64,000 bases of DNA from Serripes groenlandicus (taxonomy: Eukaryota; Mollusca; Bivalvia; Cardiida; Cardiidae), in contig JASEVX010000086.1 of assembly GCA_031761405.1 (NCBI GenBank), positions 12,501-76,500 of the forward strand, written 5' to 3'. The notes under the pieces are model-generated. The model made no database searches. It saw nothing but the letters and a program-made list of their open reading frames with translations, and was not told the origin of the DNA. Positions 1 through 11,749 of this stretch are shown here, in pieces (position 1 is the first letter of the stretch; each line of letters opens with the position of its first letter). The position numbers were made by a program, and so were the translations under genes.

Positions 1-411
1 TTTCATAGAGCATGGCTCATTTAAAAAAAAAAAAAAAACATATATCTATATTGATCTCTATTGCTTGCATTTTCGTATTTGTATCGGGAATATAATAGTT
101 TTTAAAAAATGTAATGGATGAACGAAGTATATTTTTAAATTTCACTTAAACAGATAATGCCGTTTCTTCCAATACTGTTCTGTTCTGCCATTTTTCTAGT
201 TTTCTTGCTTGGCTGTATCAAAAAAGATCCTCAGTTACACAATGATGAACATTTAGACAAGAACGTCTTTATATACTGAATAAGGATAACAGTATAAAAA
301 CTGTCTCGGATTTCTATCACAAGAATAATGTGTACGTCACGCTTGTGTATTTTTAGATTTTCACAAACAAATTTGAAATTTGTATACAATTTGACTTTTG
401 ATCCCACTTTG
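1..411. other. AT-rich stretch, nothing recognised
   Basis: It contains an A-run near the start. No ORF, TIR or SINE head was recognised. Confidence 0.5.
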
Positions 412-605
412 TTTTCATAGCAGACGAGTTTTGGAAACATTGTGACAAATTGAGAAATTGCTAATAAAGACCGAGTTCTCATTTTGCCACAATGTTTGAA
501 ACTCTTAAAAATATTTCTACTATTATATCATGAAATTGTACGTGATGTTTGCCAAGATAGTTTTAAAGTCGTCTGCTGTCTACTTGTTGCATGTGGGAAT
601 GGCTT
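412..605. mobile_element. Degenerate family A MITE
   Basis: A left arm with GCAGACGAGTTTTGGAAAC and a right arm with GTCGTCTGCTG surround a central palindrome-like pair (CATTGTGACAAA / TTTTGCCACAATG). The ends are worn and no TTAA is visible on the left. Confidence 0.55.
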
Positions 606-705
606 TATGTTGAATTTTAAACAAATCATATTTAAAGGGAAATACATGGTCTTTCTTGGTCTTTCAGACCCAGAGTCATTATGATATACGCATGTGATTA
701 AAGTC

Positions 706-790
706 GACCATGAACGGCAGCATCCCCGTGGTTAGAACGTCTGTTTAGAAAGCGTAAGACCAGGGTTTAATCCCTGATGTGTATCTTATC
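706..790 (+). repeat. tRNA-like SINE head fragment
   Basis: It contains an A-box-like CGTGGTTAGAACG and a B-box-like GGGTTTAATCCC about 40 bp apart. There is no cloverleaf acceptor pairing, so a SINE remnant is more likely than a tRNA gene. Confidence 0.4.
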
Positions 791-855
791 AAAAATGTTA
801 TATAGTGTATACTCACATTCGAAAACACCTTTGTGAAAAGGTGCTAGTTATACGG

Positions 856-886
856 GGGGGGGGGGGGGGGGGGGGGTAGGGGGAGA
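856..886. repeat. Poly-G tract
   Basis: An almost uninterrupted run of about 22 G is followed by a G-rich tail. Such runs are error-prone in sequencing and can form quadruplexes. Confidence 0.9.
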
Positions 887-1690
887 AACAAGGAAGTACA
901 TGTTTTGCATTAGGTGTGCTGATCACCGATGTCACACGGAATCTAACACTCTGGATTTTGCTAATAATGAAGTTCAAAATGGATATGTACATTCGCGCAG
1001 TCTGATCACGATCTTCATCGTTTGAATCTGGTCTTAAAACAAACTATTATATTGCAAATCTTTCAATCATGACCGGAGTCAAGAGTGATCAATGCCGTTG
1101 ATAAGGGCGTGCGATCCGCATAATAAACACTATGGTTTCCATATAAACAAACATGTATTCATTCTATTTCCTTTTTATGTAGCATGGCGGTTTTCTCGGA
1201 TCCTAACACCACATTTCACTCAGTATGGGGAAAATGATTACATAACACAGAGGTGAATTGAAAACGGGCATTTTCTTTTTTAATGCCAAGTAGTAAAATG
1301 TTCTATCATATTTAACATATTTGGGCAGGACAAAAAAGCGCTAGAAACTAATTCAAGCATGATTAACAATAATACTGTAGAACAATAGTAGCAACAATTG
1401 AATAATAACCCAACTACCCATTAGAGAGCGCGACCTGTACGTCGTATTAAGTGTGAAATAAAGGGAATTCAATTCAGATAAGTGGTGGAGGAAAAGAGTT
1501 TTTATATTTCATAAATAAATCTGAGGGAAAAGATATAACTTATTCATCGTTGAAGTGACGCCAACAAATTCTGGTCTCTTCAAAAATCAGCTAACACATC
1601 ACTGAAATCAAATGCAATTCCTTCTGCATATGTTTTCGATCATTTCCAATCATTATAAAACCCAGAAATTACCTCGCGTATTTTTTATTC
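887..1690. other. Unannotated stretch
   Basis: No exon, repeat unit or terminal inverted repeat was recognised. The base composition is like the surroundings. Confidence 0.4.
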
Positions 1691-1694
1691 CACT

Positions 1695-3965
1695 TGTTTT
1701 TAAAATATTACGCTAGATTATGATTGTGATGAACTTAATGCATCTTTCATGGAAGATGATGTTGTTAAAAGCATACAGTTCTTAAATATTAACAATTCAC
1801 CTTGCCCCGATGGCATATGTTTGGAAATGTATATACATACACTGAATGATAGTATGCCATTTCTTCACAAGTTGTTGAAATAAGAATGTTGTTCAAATTT
1901 TCTGTGTGAATGGATCCGTATTTTTATTACTCCAATTCACAAGAAATGCTGTTTAATGGATCCGAATAATTATCGAGGAATTTCATTGATAGGTTCCATC
2001 TGTAAAATGTCCATACATATTCTCAACTCTAGATTATCGAAATGGTGCTTTTCTAATATTGTAATTGACGAGTCGAGATAATTTTTTCGTAAAAAGTATT
2101 CTTCTATAGATAATATTTCCATTAAGATGTCATTAGAACAAATTTATCAATGAGGCGTGGCAGATTTTATTGCATATTCATATATTTTCCAAAGCTGTTG
2201 GCAGTAAGAACCATCACAAACTTTTGGATGCTATGCAGATAAAAGATTAAACGAATGATAACCTGACACAATATTTCGATTGCACGATAGGCACAAGACA
2301 AGACCGTGTGGGAAGTCAACAAATGAGCCGTCCCGCGAGAAAACCAACATTGTGGATGCTGCGTAAAGTATCGACCCGAATCAGCTTAAGCATACCGCGC
2401 ATGATAACCCGGACAAACACTTTTCGCCTCCTGTGGATTTTCTGTCTCAGGAATCATTACTCTATACTTATACCCCCTGAGACGGAATGTGCCGGCCTGG
2501 ATCAGTCTGCGCGGACTGCGCAGGCTGATCTGGGACGATACATTACACAACGGCCATACTGTTGGTTTTCTCGCGGGACGGCTCAAATTGTCTCTTTCTG
2601 TTCATAAATGACGTAATAACTTACTTAAAAAACAATTATGAACGTGGAATATTTGTTTCTAAGGAAATTAATAACTTCAGTGTTTTATTTGTTACCGATG
2701 ATGTACCTCGTTTTGCTGACATTGTAGATTAGCTACAAAGGCAGATTTACAGATTTTTAGAACCATTCAGTAATGAAGAAATACTCGGAATTGATATTGA
2801 AAAAAGTACAATAAATGTTTTTTTCAGAAATGGAGGAGTCTTGAAACAGTCCGAGAAATGGTTCTATAAAGAAAAAGGAATTGAAATTGTCTTAAAGTAT
2901 AAAAACTAAGACTAGCTTGTTTTAGCATATATAGATCGCATAACAAAATTTGGCTATTTTAATCCGAAAGATGCTTTTAAATTATTTGATTCTATGATAC
3001 AACCTATTCTTTGTTTTAATTCTGATATTTGGGGTTATAAATAGTCACGCCATTGAAAAAGTGCACATTGATTTTTGTGAACGCATATGTTATCTTAATC
3101 AAAATACCGCCGATTGTGTCGTCTTAAGTGAATGCGGTAGATACCCTCTTTCGGCTACGTATATGACGCAGTGTATTAAGTACTGGATAAAACTTACAGA
3201 AGTGCCTACAACAAGATATCCTAAACAATGCTATCAATTGCTTAGAAGGCTAGATGAAAATGGCAGAAATCCATGGGCAACTAAAATTAAAAATGTGTTA
3301 TATGAGTATGATTTTAGATACGTATGGATAAACGATAGTGTTGGAAATTGTAATCAATTTTTAAAGTGCTTTAAACAACGTCTTATAAATTGCTCTCTCC
3401 AAAATCTTCAGTAAAATATCAGAGATTTACCTAAGTCAAAATATTATCAACACTTTAAATCTCTGTTAAATGTAGAAATGTATTGTTCCTTGGATATTTC
3501 ATATTATAGTCGTCGCATATTGTCAAATTTTAGATGTTCTAGTCATTGTTTAAATGTAGAAAAAGGTAGACAATAAAATATTGATTATTGCTTTAGATTC
3601 TGTAATATTTGTCTTGAAAGAAACTGCTATGTTGTTGAGGATGCATTTCATTTTTTGTTAGTATGTCCAGTTTACAATGGACTTCGTCTTCTTTATTTCC
3701 AAGAAGTCTGAAAAATTCATACCCAACTACAAGGTAGTTTTATAACATAATGAGTGAATGTAGACCAACTTATATATAATCACTGATAACATATCTAATT
3801 GAGGCATTTAAAACCAGAAAATTACTTTTAGATGAACAGGTCTCAAATTAAATAATAAAACATGTGCCGTATACTAATTATTTCTGTCACTCATATGAAT
3901 TTATTGTGTAAATGTAAATTATGTATAATGGTCCGGAGGTCTTACATTACAGAATACAATATTTG
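1695..3965 (+). pseudogene. Decayed non-LTR retrotransposon (LINE) ORF2, reverse transcriptase to C-terminal region
   Basis: Broken plus-strand frames read like LINE reverse transcriptase: SPCPDGICLEMY (usual PGPDGI), then PIHKKCCLMDPNNYRGISLI (usual DPNNYRGISL), then, after an inserted MITE, LFLFINDVITYL and FVTDDV, where the catalytic F/YADD motif has become VTDD. Next comes DSMIQPILCFNSDIWGY. From 3061 a longer open stretch reads ERICYLNQNTADCVVLSECG and RYPLSATYMTQCIKYW. The end has CNICLERN...EDAFHFLLVCPVY, a Cys/His motif common at LINE C-termini. Multiple stops and frameshifts make it inactive. The clade cannot be fixed without a tree. Confidence 0.85.
2325..2584. mobile_element. Family B MITE inserted in the LINE
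   Basis: The terminal inverted repeats begin GAGCCGTCCCGCGAGAAAAC and end with the complement. The interior has paired motifs CAGGAATCATTACTC and CTGAGACGGAATGTG, as in the other family B copies. AAAT flanks it on both sides (2321-2324 and 2585-2588), a possible target duplication. The LINE frame resumes directly after it. Confidence 0.85.
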
Positions 3966-4009
3966 TATTTGTATAATTGTCTAAAACTCATAATATGTTA
4001 TTGTTACAA

Positions 4010-5600
4010 GCCAGAGAGGCGATGTATTTAATTTTGAAACTACGACAACACTTTGGGTGTATTGAAATGAAATATATGTTTAAAATAATCGATGCATCTG
4101 TTTAACTGTAATACGGTTCAAGAATTTGGGGATACCAATTCATAGAAAATCTTGAAAAGGTTCAAATTCAATTGTGTAAAAAAAATATGTTGCCTTTCTA
4201 CAAACACTTGTGACTCTCGTGTGTTAGATGAATATGTGGAGAATGCCATTGTATATTATGGTCCTGTCACACCAGAACGTTATAGGCCAACGCGTGAGTA
4301 ACGTGTTGGAATTTCGGCAATACGCTTGCAAACGCTGTTCAATGCTGAGGCAAAACAACATCGAACGTGCTAGACGATCGTTACCAACCCGCTACTCTCA
4401 CGCTTGAATACGCTGGTGTACGCTTGCGACACGCTGGTACTCCAGAAGCGCGTCGGCTATATACAAACAATCATGTGGTAGCTGCATTACGCTGGCGCGC
4501 GTTAGAACGCGCTACTCACACGCTAGGCAGTCGTTTGTCAGTCGTCGAGTACAACACTAATGCGTTACTCACGCGCTGTCGAACGTTGGCGATTCGCTGT
4601 CTTATGCTATTTTAAATCAGTGATGCGGTCCTCACACGCTGAGCGCGTTCTTCAGACGCTACTCACACGCTGGCATAGGCTATGAACCCGTTATAAACGC
4701 GTTATGGACACGCTGAAATCATGTTTCCACTTGACTTTTTCTGTGAAAGTTCTGCGTTTGCCAGCCTTTCAACTATTTAAACGCGCTACTCACTCGTTGG
4801 CCTCAAACGTTCTGGTGTGACAGGGCCATTACATACATGTCAAACTGCATTAAGTACTTGTTATATGGTATTCGTATGGATAACAAAATATACCACACAC
4901 AATGTTATTTCATGTTATTTAAACTTGATGAATCTGGACGAAGTACTTGGGCGACATTTATAATTTATCTTTTATTTAGATATGGATTCAGACATTTCAT
5001 GATTTTTGGTAAAGACAATTTTATAAGTGTTTACGCAAAGATTAAAATATGTTTTCACGCAAAAATGGCATAGTGATATAAACGAAACGCCAAAAGCATT
5101 ACATTATATACTTTTCTAATTTCTGATTACACCCGAACTCTATCTCAATACTGATCTTTCCTATGTATTAAAGAAAACCTGTTTAAATTTTAGTTGTTCT
5201 TCACATGCTCTCATCAATTAAAAAGGAAGACATTTATCCATAGATCAAAATTTTAGTTACTGTCAAATTTGCGAAATACTTAATTTCTATATCATCGAAG
5301 ACGAATATCTTTTTTATTTATTCCAATATCTTATTTATTTGCAAATAAAAAAGACATAATTAAACATCAATGGCTTGCAAACAGAAATATTGAAGTTTTG
5401 ATTCAATGTTAGAATGTAACAATAGAGAAAGTATTTATGAAGTATGAAAATACCTTTTTGAATCATTTGAGCGGAGAAAAGGTATGTTGAATTATTTAAG
5501 CTATACTTCGATTATAATTCTTTTTACAAATTACCCAAAATACCGAAAATATCGTTTCGTTGTATAGAGTCATCAACTAAAACAGTTTTATTTTTATGTA
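4010..5600 (+). pseudogene. Second decayed LINE ORF2 fragment, split by a TIR element
   Basis: Before the insertion frames read IIDASV...YGSRIWGYQFIENLEKV. After it, 4837-5073 reads MSNCIKYLLYGIRMDNKIYH and LDESGRSTWATFIIYLLFRY, parallel to MTQCIKYW...LDENGRNPWATKIKNVL in the LINE at 3061. Further on, SYCQICEILNFYIIEDEYLF corresponds to the Cys/His tail. It is a separate copy of the same LINE type in the same orientation, with many stops. Confidence 0.75.
4260..4827. mobile_element. GC-rich TIR element interrupting the LINE
   Basis: It starts GGTCCTGTCACACCAGAACG and ends with the near-exact complement (CGTTCTGGTGTGACAGGGCC); AT lies on both outer sides. The 0.57-kb interior is much richer in G+C and CpG than its surroundings and repeats variants of CGCTACTCACACGCT and CACGCTGG in both orientations. 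The open frame 4367-4615 follows the internal repetition and matches no family I know. Non-autonomous DNA element of unknown superfamily. Confidence 0.75.
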
Positions 5601-5623
5601 TATCAGAAGGAAAAGAAGGTTTT

Positions 5624-5917
5624 GATTGATTGATTGATTGGGGTTTAACGCCGTTTTTAACAATTTCTAAGTTATATCACGGCGGCCAGTTCACTTACTC
5701 AACCATTTCCTGGTTTTCTCACACCAGTACTCCACACAACAATCTTCTCAAGCAACTGGCTGCTTTTCCACATAGACTTAGCCCATTGGTGGAAGACGAA
5801 TGACGCATGTTGCATTGACTGTTGTCAATCCTCGGAAAGAAAGTTGGTTGATGCAGGATTCGAACTCACAACCCCTTGATTGACAGCCCGCGTCGCTACC
5901 GACTGAGCTACCGGGGC
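5624..5917 (-). mobile_element. SINE family 1 (tRNA-derived, (AATC)n tail), full length
   Basis: Read on the minus strand it begins GCCCCGGTAGCTCAGTCGG (A box), has GAGTTCGAATCC (B box) about 55 bp in, then a conserved body (ATGGGCTAAGTCTATGTGGAA, split as seen in other copies). It ends AACGGCGTTAAACCCC with four AATC repeats. RNA polymerase III promoter boxes at the head and a simple-repeat tail are standard SINE structure. Confidence 0.93.
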
Positions 5918-6330
5918 AAGCAAGAAAACATATCTTCAATAGTTAACTGCTGCAAAGTCGTAAAAGGTTTCATATACATATTATTTATATGAGGGTACTT
6001 GATTATGTGTTAGATCATGATTTGCATTTGATTTTATATTATTGTGACGCTCTGTTTACTAGTTATATGTCATTGTATACATATTACATTCTGGGCCGGT
6101 TGCCTAGATACCAGAAATAAAGATATGTATTTCTATTAATATTATCGGTATTTCGAGCAACGGCTCATTAATATTCATGAGATTCATATAACTTTGCAAA
6201 ACAGCCGCTGTAGGTTTTATTTTATTATTTTGAAAAGACAGCTTCAGCTTCCGTAATAAAAGCTGTAAATCCTGTTAAACAATATGTAAGATACATTTAC
6301 AATATGAAAGTATGCAATAATACAAGGTTT
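5918..6330. other. Unannotated stretch
   Basis: AT-rich with no recognised exon or repeat. Confidence 0.4.
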
Positions 6331-6453
6331 ATTGACCCCGGTATTTTAAAATGATCGTTGGACTTAGCTCTTCGGCGCATGGTGCTCCGTAGGCTCGGCT
6401 TCGTCAGCCAAGGAACTCGTTCCAACGATGATTTCACAGTACAGGGTCAATAA
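6331..6453. mobile_element. Short palindromic element (about 120 bp)
   Basis: The left end is TTATTGACCCCGGTA...GATCGTTGG; the right end is CCAACGATGAT...TACAGGGTCAATAA. The arms pair imperfectly around a GC-rich core (CTCTTCGGCGCATGGTGCTC). It has the size and shape of a fold-back MITE. Confidence 0.65.
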
Positions 6454-6477
6454 CATATAGTATATACATCTAAACTG

Positions 6478-6570
6478 GGTGATTTCCGTACGAAATCTCT
6501 ATTCATTTTCTGTGTATAGGATCGTCGATTAACGTTCAAATCGTTCGATATCATAAGGAAATCACCAAGC
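6478..6570. repeat. Inverted repeat, about 10-bp arms
   Basis: GGTGATTTCC at the left pairs with GGAAATCACC at the right, spacing about 70 bp. It could be part of the neighbouring fold-back element. Confidence 0.55.
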
Positions 6571-6648
6571 CTATCGTGCTGGTTCTACCCAAATTAAAGA
6601 ATCTCCGACGGTCGGTTTTTGTGTGACGCCGTGCAATTAGAGTGTGCC

Positions 6649-6876
6649 TTAACCCTTCATAGCCCTTTTCCACATTCAACACATATGCAGCAGACGACTT
6701 TGAATATGTATTGGGTTATTGGCATAAACAAGAAAACTCTCCGTAAGTAAGGGTTTAATTTTACTAAAGGGTAGAAAACATTGTGGCAAAATGAGAAATT
6801 ACTCATCATGAGCAATTTCTCCTTTTGCCACAATGTTTTCAAACGTCGTCTGCGTCTATTAGTGGGAAAGGGTTAA
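6649..6876. mobile_element. Family A MITE (TTAA-flanked, piggyBac-like ends)
   Basis: It opens TTAACCCTT and closes GGGAAAGGGTTAA. Inside is a long imperfect palindrome: GCAGCAGACGAC-like and ACATTGTGGCAAAATGAGAA on the left, and the complement on the right around GCTCATCATGAGC. TTAA at both ends and termini starting CCCTTT fit the target site and terminal style of piggyBac-type transposons; this class assignment is inference. There is no coding capacity. About two dozen whole or partial copies occur in this window. Confidence 0.85.
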
Positions 6877-7177
6877 TGATATCACGCTCATTGCACTAAC
6901 TATAGAAAATGTGCAAAGGCGATATCTGGTATCTGATCAAAATCGGAAGTTCCCCCCTTTTTCTTTCTTGACAGAATAAGGGAGTTTTTTTATAAATAAC
7001 CTTCACAGGCAAAGAAAAGGAGACTCACATTTGAACGTATTCTGATAATATTCTGGGAAAGGGATATTTGTCACGCTCATTTCTGCTTCTTGAACCATTT
7101 TTATCTCATTTTATATGAAACTTTAAGGTAATTTTTCCCAATATTTTCATTGTGCTGTTTCGCATGTTGTCCATGTA

Positions 7178-7335
7178 TTCAGCAGGCGACGTTTGAAAAC
7201 ATTGTGACAAAATGAGCAATATCTTCTTTTGCTACGATATTTTCAATTGTGTTCAATAATTGTTTGTTCATTGTATTCATTCATAGAGACTTTCCATATT
7301 TTAGTCGTCTTTTGCAGATTTGTTGTATAAAGGAA
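7178..7335. mobile_element. Partial family A MITE
   Basis: The pieces CAGGCGACGTTTGAAAACAT, CAAAATGAGCAAT and CGTCTTTTGCAG match family A arms. Neither outer end is preserved. Confidence 0.5.
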
Positions 7336-7709
7336 ACGATGGAGACATGTAAATTCAAACTGCACAATGTTTTGATTTGTCGGTCATTTTATACAAAAAG
7401 CCAAATGGTCAAAGGAGAGATAGCACAATCTTAGCTTTTCTCATTTTCCCATTCTGTTTGCACAAACATCCTGCTACACATGCAACAAAAGGCGCTTATA
7501 TCGGAAGAGTGTTCTGCAAACCAAGGTTAAAAATGTAAAGTGTTTGTTAAGTGTAGTGTTACCTTAGGGGTTATTTTACGACGTTAACACTTAATAAAAT
7601 CATTCATCTGTATAATTCGGGTTGGGGTTATATTACGTGTAATCATCGTATGGGTCATGGTAACCTTGTTTACTTTATGATTCACTCATTACGACAACAT
7701 AAAACATTT

Positions 7710-7933
7710 GAGCCGTTCCACGAGAAAACCAACATTATGGACTCTGCGTAATATATGGACCCAGACACATTCCGTCTCAGGGGTATAGAGATATAAAAGA
7801 ATGATTTCTGAAACAGAAAATCAACAGAAGGCGAAAAGTGTCTGTCCGGGTTAGCCTGAGCGGCTTGCTTAGGCTGATCCGGGTCAATAATTTACGCACA
7901 GTCCACAATGTTGGTTTTCTCGTGGAACGGCTC
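7710..7933. mobile_element. Family B MITE
   Basis: Ends GAGCCGTTCCACGAGAAAAC and GTTTTCTCGTGGAACGGCTC are inverted repeats of at least 20 bp. The interior has GCTTAGGCTGATCCGGGTC and CAGAAAATCAACAGAAGG, as in the other copies. Confidence 0.88.
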
Positions 7934-7944
7934 GTTAACTGAGC

Positions 7945-8328
7945 TTAGCGACCAGCGATGATTCGGCTCCGCGCAATCTGATATATTGACCTTCCTACAT
8001 CCGGTGACATAAGCAACCTGGACGCGTAGAAAACTTGAAGACCTAACATGACTGTGCTGGCATGCAATATATGTTTAGGGTCGTGAATCAACCGATAAAT
8101 AAGGAAATTAAATCTTAACCTGAACGCCTCCCCGGGGTAAAAGCAAGATGGTGTGAAAAGGCGGATGTAGGATAACTCACGGTCGTATTTAGAGACAAAA
8201 TAAAAATGTCTAATTATTAAAGGTGATGCCGTATCTAAGTTGTGAAAACTTTTGACAAGACCCGTTTGCCCTATAACATGTATATTTGTAAATCTAAATT
8301 GTATTATGTATGTATATTGTGTGGGCAA
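7945..8328 (-). other. 127-codon open frame, unrecognised
   Basis: Open minus-strand frame (PTQYTYIIQFRFTNIHVIGQ...). I recognise no domain, and there is no homologue elsewhere in the window. Chance or a worn transposon are both possible; a real gene is unlikely without splice or expression support. Confidence 0.2.
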
Positions 8329-8394
8329 TAAAATAGGTTTAAAGTATAATTCACATTTTTGTCTAGCCGTTTAAACCTTTCACATTGTTTGAAG

Positions 8395-8855
8395 GAGACA
8401 TCGTATCGTATTATATCATTTGGAAACGTTTGACCGTAACATAAGTCAAATCGTCGCAGAAAATCAAACAATACCTCTGAACATAATTACATTTTGTCCT
8501 ATATGACTATAGTGAAAACTTAAAAAATCTTCTCCTCCGAAAGTTCCAAAACGATTTTCAAATAATATTGTAGACATTTTCCTAGGGTGACCTTCTATCA
8601 GATTAAATATGGCCGTCAGGGGCGATGCTATTTTGCCTTATATGGCTATAGTCAAAACTTTAAAAATCTTCTCCTCCCAAACTCTTTGGCCGATTTTCAA
8701 ATGATTTTCAGAAATGTTCCTGGGGTCAAACACAAATTCCTTCAACCACTGTCATTGGTAAAAAACATGGCCACCAGGTGGCGGGGCTGGTTGGTGATTT
8801 ATATTTTGCCTAATTGCAGTGAAGCGATACTAGCCCTCTTTGGCCTCTTGTTATC
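8395..8855 (+). mobile_element. Family C dispersed repeat (GGCCTCTTGTT end)
   Basis: It contains the recurring blocks CTTCTCCTCCGAAAGT, CCGATTTTCAAATAAT, TTCCTGGGGTCA, AAACATGGCCACCAGG and GAAGCGATACTAGCCCTC, ending near GGCCTCTTGTT. The same blocks in the same order occur at 9994, 20.6 and 28.1 kb. Family C copies often have a short GC hairpin just before the end. Confidence 0.65.
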
Positions 8856-8875
8856 ACTCATTTTAGACACACCTC

Positions 8876-9075
8876 TTCTAACTTACAACACATGTGCAGC
8901 AGATGACTATGTTTACTTTTTGGCAAACATGTAGAACATTTCTATAAATGAAAATATATTTATTAAAATTTAATAGCATTGCAAATATTTTGGCAAGATG
9001 AGAAATTGCTCATTATGTCCTAATCCCACAATGTCTTCAAAAGTCGTCTGCTGCAGAGGCGTCTACCATCCTTGG
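8876..9075. mobile_element. Family A MITE, worn ends
   Basis: GCAGCAGATGACTATG on the left, central GAGAAATTGCTCATTATG and right GTCGTCTGCTGCAGAGGCGTC. The TTAA ends are lost. Confidence 0.65.
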
Positions 9076-9381
9076 TTCATTTATTACATGTGTAGATACA
9101 TAGCGGCCTAAACATAGATCTATGCAATCTGATCAAAATGGATAATAATTTGACAAGTTTCTCGAAACATTCTGTGACTAAAATGGAAGTGCATTGCCAG
9201 ATCAACTTGCCAATGCATAGGTTTATCTTGAATTTCACACTTCACAAATGACCCTTGGATGGTTGTTCGCGTGCATGACTCAAATGGTATGACATAGTAA
9301 ATCTTTTTAATAAAAGCTTTTATGTATACGTATGTATTCAATCATAAGTTTGATGTATTTTAACTTCATTTTAAATCTCGA

Positions 9382-9600
9382 TCAACCATTTCCCACATAT
9401 AGACGCATTCTGACGCAGATGCAGCAAACGACTTTTGAAAACATTGTGGCAAAGGTGAAAATGCTCATTATGAGCAATTTCACAGCAGTAACTGTTGTAC
9501 CCACATCATTTGCCCTTTCGTATATACTACAAATCTGCTGCAAACGACTTTGAACCATCTAGACAAAAGTACGAGAAATCTCTATTAGGGAAAGTATGAT
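9382..9600. mobile_element. Family A MITE with internal rearrangement
   Basis: CAACCATTTCCCACATATAG at the left and GGGAAAGTATGAT at the right. GCAGCAAACGACTTTTGAAA is followed by a second arm-like segment, CTGCTGCAAACGACTTTG. Confidence 0.6.
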
Positions 9601-9993
9601 TATTGAAAAGAGTTGGAAACATTGTGGAAGAAGTAAAAATTGCTTATATTTGCCACAAATATTTCAAAGAGTCATATAATGCAGTCGCATTGCGGGAAAA
9701 TACATTTAAGTGTGAAAAGGTTAAAAAGAAAATATTTGGATTTACATTTAAAACTATTTTTGTAAAGGAGATATGTCATCGCTAGGAACAATGTTACAAT
9801 AACTTGTATTCAATTGAGATGATAATGTCTTTATCATCTTTCGTTTCAAATATTGACTTTTTTCTAACATTTTTTCAATATGGTTGATAATTGAATTTAT
9901 AAACCCAGGGCATGACTGACCTTTGACACCTTTGCAACAGACACTTTTTGTAAGCTATTTAAAGTATACTGTACTTTCTATTTTCCAGGTGTT

Positions 9994-10375
9994 TTAGCTT
10001 ACCTTAGCACGAGGTGCTCACGATGAGTTATTGTGATAACTTTTTGTCCGTCGTGCGTCGTCCGTCGTCTGTCAACATCTTCACCTCAGAAACCAGTGGG
10101 TCAATTGGGATGAAACTTCACAGAAAGCATCCTCTCAATGACCTCACCAGATGTTTGATTTCCTACAAATGTTTGGGATCCATGCAGAATTCTAGTTTTC
10201 ATGGCAACCAAACAAAAATATTTGCAGAAATGTTCCTTGGGTGACACTCTACGAGATTCTTTTAAGTCATAGTGATTGGTCAAAAAACATGGTCACCAGG
10301 GGGAGAGGCTGTTTGGAGATTTAATGTTTGCATAATGGCAGTGGAGCGATAATGGCCCTCTTGGGCCTATTGTGT
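9994..10375 (+). mobile_element. Family C dispersed repeat, near-complete
   Basis: The head TTAGCACGAGGTGCTCACGA is a short palindrome-rich start, followed by GTCCGTCGTGCGTCGTCCGT. The body carries GGATGAAACTTCACAGAAAG and CATGGTCACCAGGGGG. The end is GCGATAATGGCCCTCTTGGG. A second family C end (GATCCAGGGTCATCATGGCC) lies at 10450-10485. Confidence 0.7.
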
Positions 10376-10916
10376 GAGCTTACTTGACCACAAAATGAGT
10401 TAATGTGGTTGACTCTGTGGTTGGCATGGCAAATCAAATTGCATAAGTCTGGTGAGCGATCCAGGGTCATCATGGCCCTCTTGTTATTTTCAAAGCAGAC
10501 GACTCTAAAATCAAAGTACATTGTATAAGGTATCTTGTTAAGTCTCATATTCAAGTTTGATAACAATTTCAAGGTCATTATAACACATGTTTAGCAATGA
10601 AGTGTTGTTTGGTGATTTTTTTTATGCATTTTATTCACAAGATTGAGTGATATCATATAGACTGCAATATTTTCACACTTAAATTTATTATTCAACGTAT
10701 TATCAAATTCCATAACAATGTGTAAATTGGTCTTACCTTTCTGCTTTTAAAACAACTGAATTTTTTTTTTTTAAATTCAAGACATTGAACGTATAACTTA
10801 AATATAAAGAAAACATTGTTTGAAAAAGAGTAAATACCTTACAATGCTTACAGTGTTATCAAAAATAGTCTGATATCTACTAAGGTGTCAAATGCTGTCT
10901 GTGACAGGGAAAACGT

Positions 10917-11144
10917 ATAACCCTTTCCTACATACGACATATCTGCAGCTGATGACCTTTAAAACATATTGGTAAAACTGTGAAATATCTCCATAAGTTA
11001 GAGTTTAAACATTAAATAGAGTTGAACACATTGTGGCAATAGGGGAAATTGCTCATTATGAGCAATTCCTTCTTTTGCGACAATGTGTTCAAAAGTCATC
11101 TGCTGCTAATGCGTCGGAATGCATCTGCAAGTGGGAAAGGTTAA
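10917..11144. mobile_element. Family A MITE
   Basis: Left ATAACCCTTTCCTACATACG, centre GGAAATTGCTCATTATGAGC, right GTGGGAAAGGTTAAG. The right TTAA is kept and the left has become ATAA. Confidence 0.8.
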
Positions 11145-11296
11145 GTTCTAAAACCCTTTCATAAATCAAAAGAAAACTCAAAACAAATACGGAAGATGTG
11201 AATAATTCTAACAAGATGTAGCACCTTTTTTAAACTTGTTGATATGTTAGCGGCCCAAAAGACACTTACTCTGTAATGACTGTAGATAAGTCATGA

Positions 11297-11712
11297 TCAT
11301 TTATAGAGGGGCTCTATGATTAAACTTTACCAAGGTAAATACGTAAAAGAGAAATATGATGTTCAAGGTCAACTGGTATCGTCTAAGTGATCATCATTTA
11401 TAGAAGGACTCAATGCTTAAACATTACCAAATTAAAGAAGTGAATGGTTTTCAAGGTCAAATGATATCGTCTTAGTGTGCATTACATGTATGTATAGAGG
11501 GGCTCCATATTAAAAGATGTGAAAGAGGAATATGATCTTCAAGTTCAAATAATATCATTTTATCGATCAGCATTATTTGAGGAACTCCATGCTTGAACGT
11601 TACTAAAGTAAAGAAGTGAAAGAGAAAAAGGAGGTTCAAGGTCAAATGATATTGTCGTAGTGTTCAGCATGTATACAGGGGCTCCTTGCTTAAACGTTAC
11701 CAAAGTAAACAA
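11297..11712. repeat. Diverged tandem repeat, about 110 bp x 4
   Basis: Each unit has a GGGGCTC-type block, then TTAAACGTTACCAAAGTAAA, an AAGAG run and TTCAAGGTCAAATGATATCG. Copies differ by many substitutions, so the array is old. Confidence 0.75.
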
Positions 11713-11749
11713 GAATAATTTTGATGCTAAGCATCAAAGACGCCACACA

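Noticed and set aside
2386..2607. Open frames on both strands at 2.3-2.6 kb
   Set aside because: They are both within the inverted-repeat MITE inserted in the LINE; near-identical peptides on opposite strands come from the TIRs.
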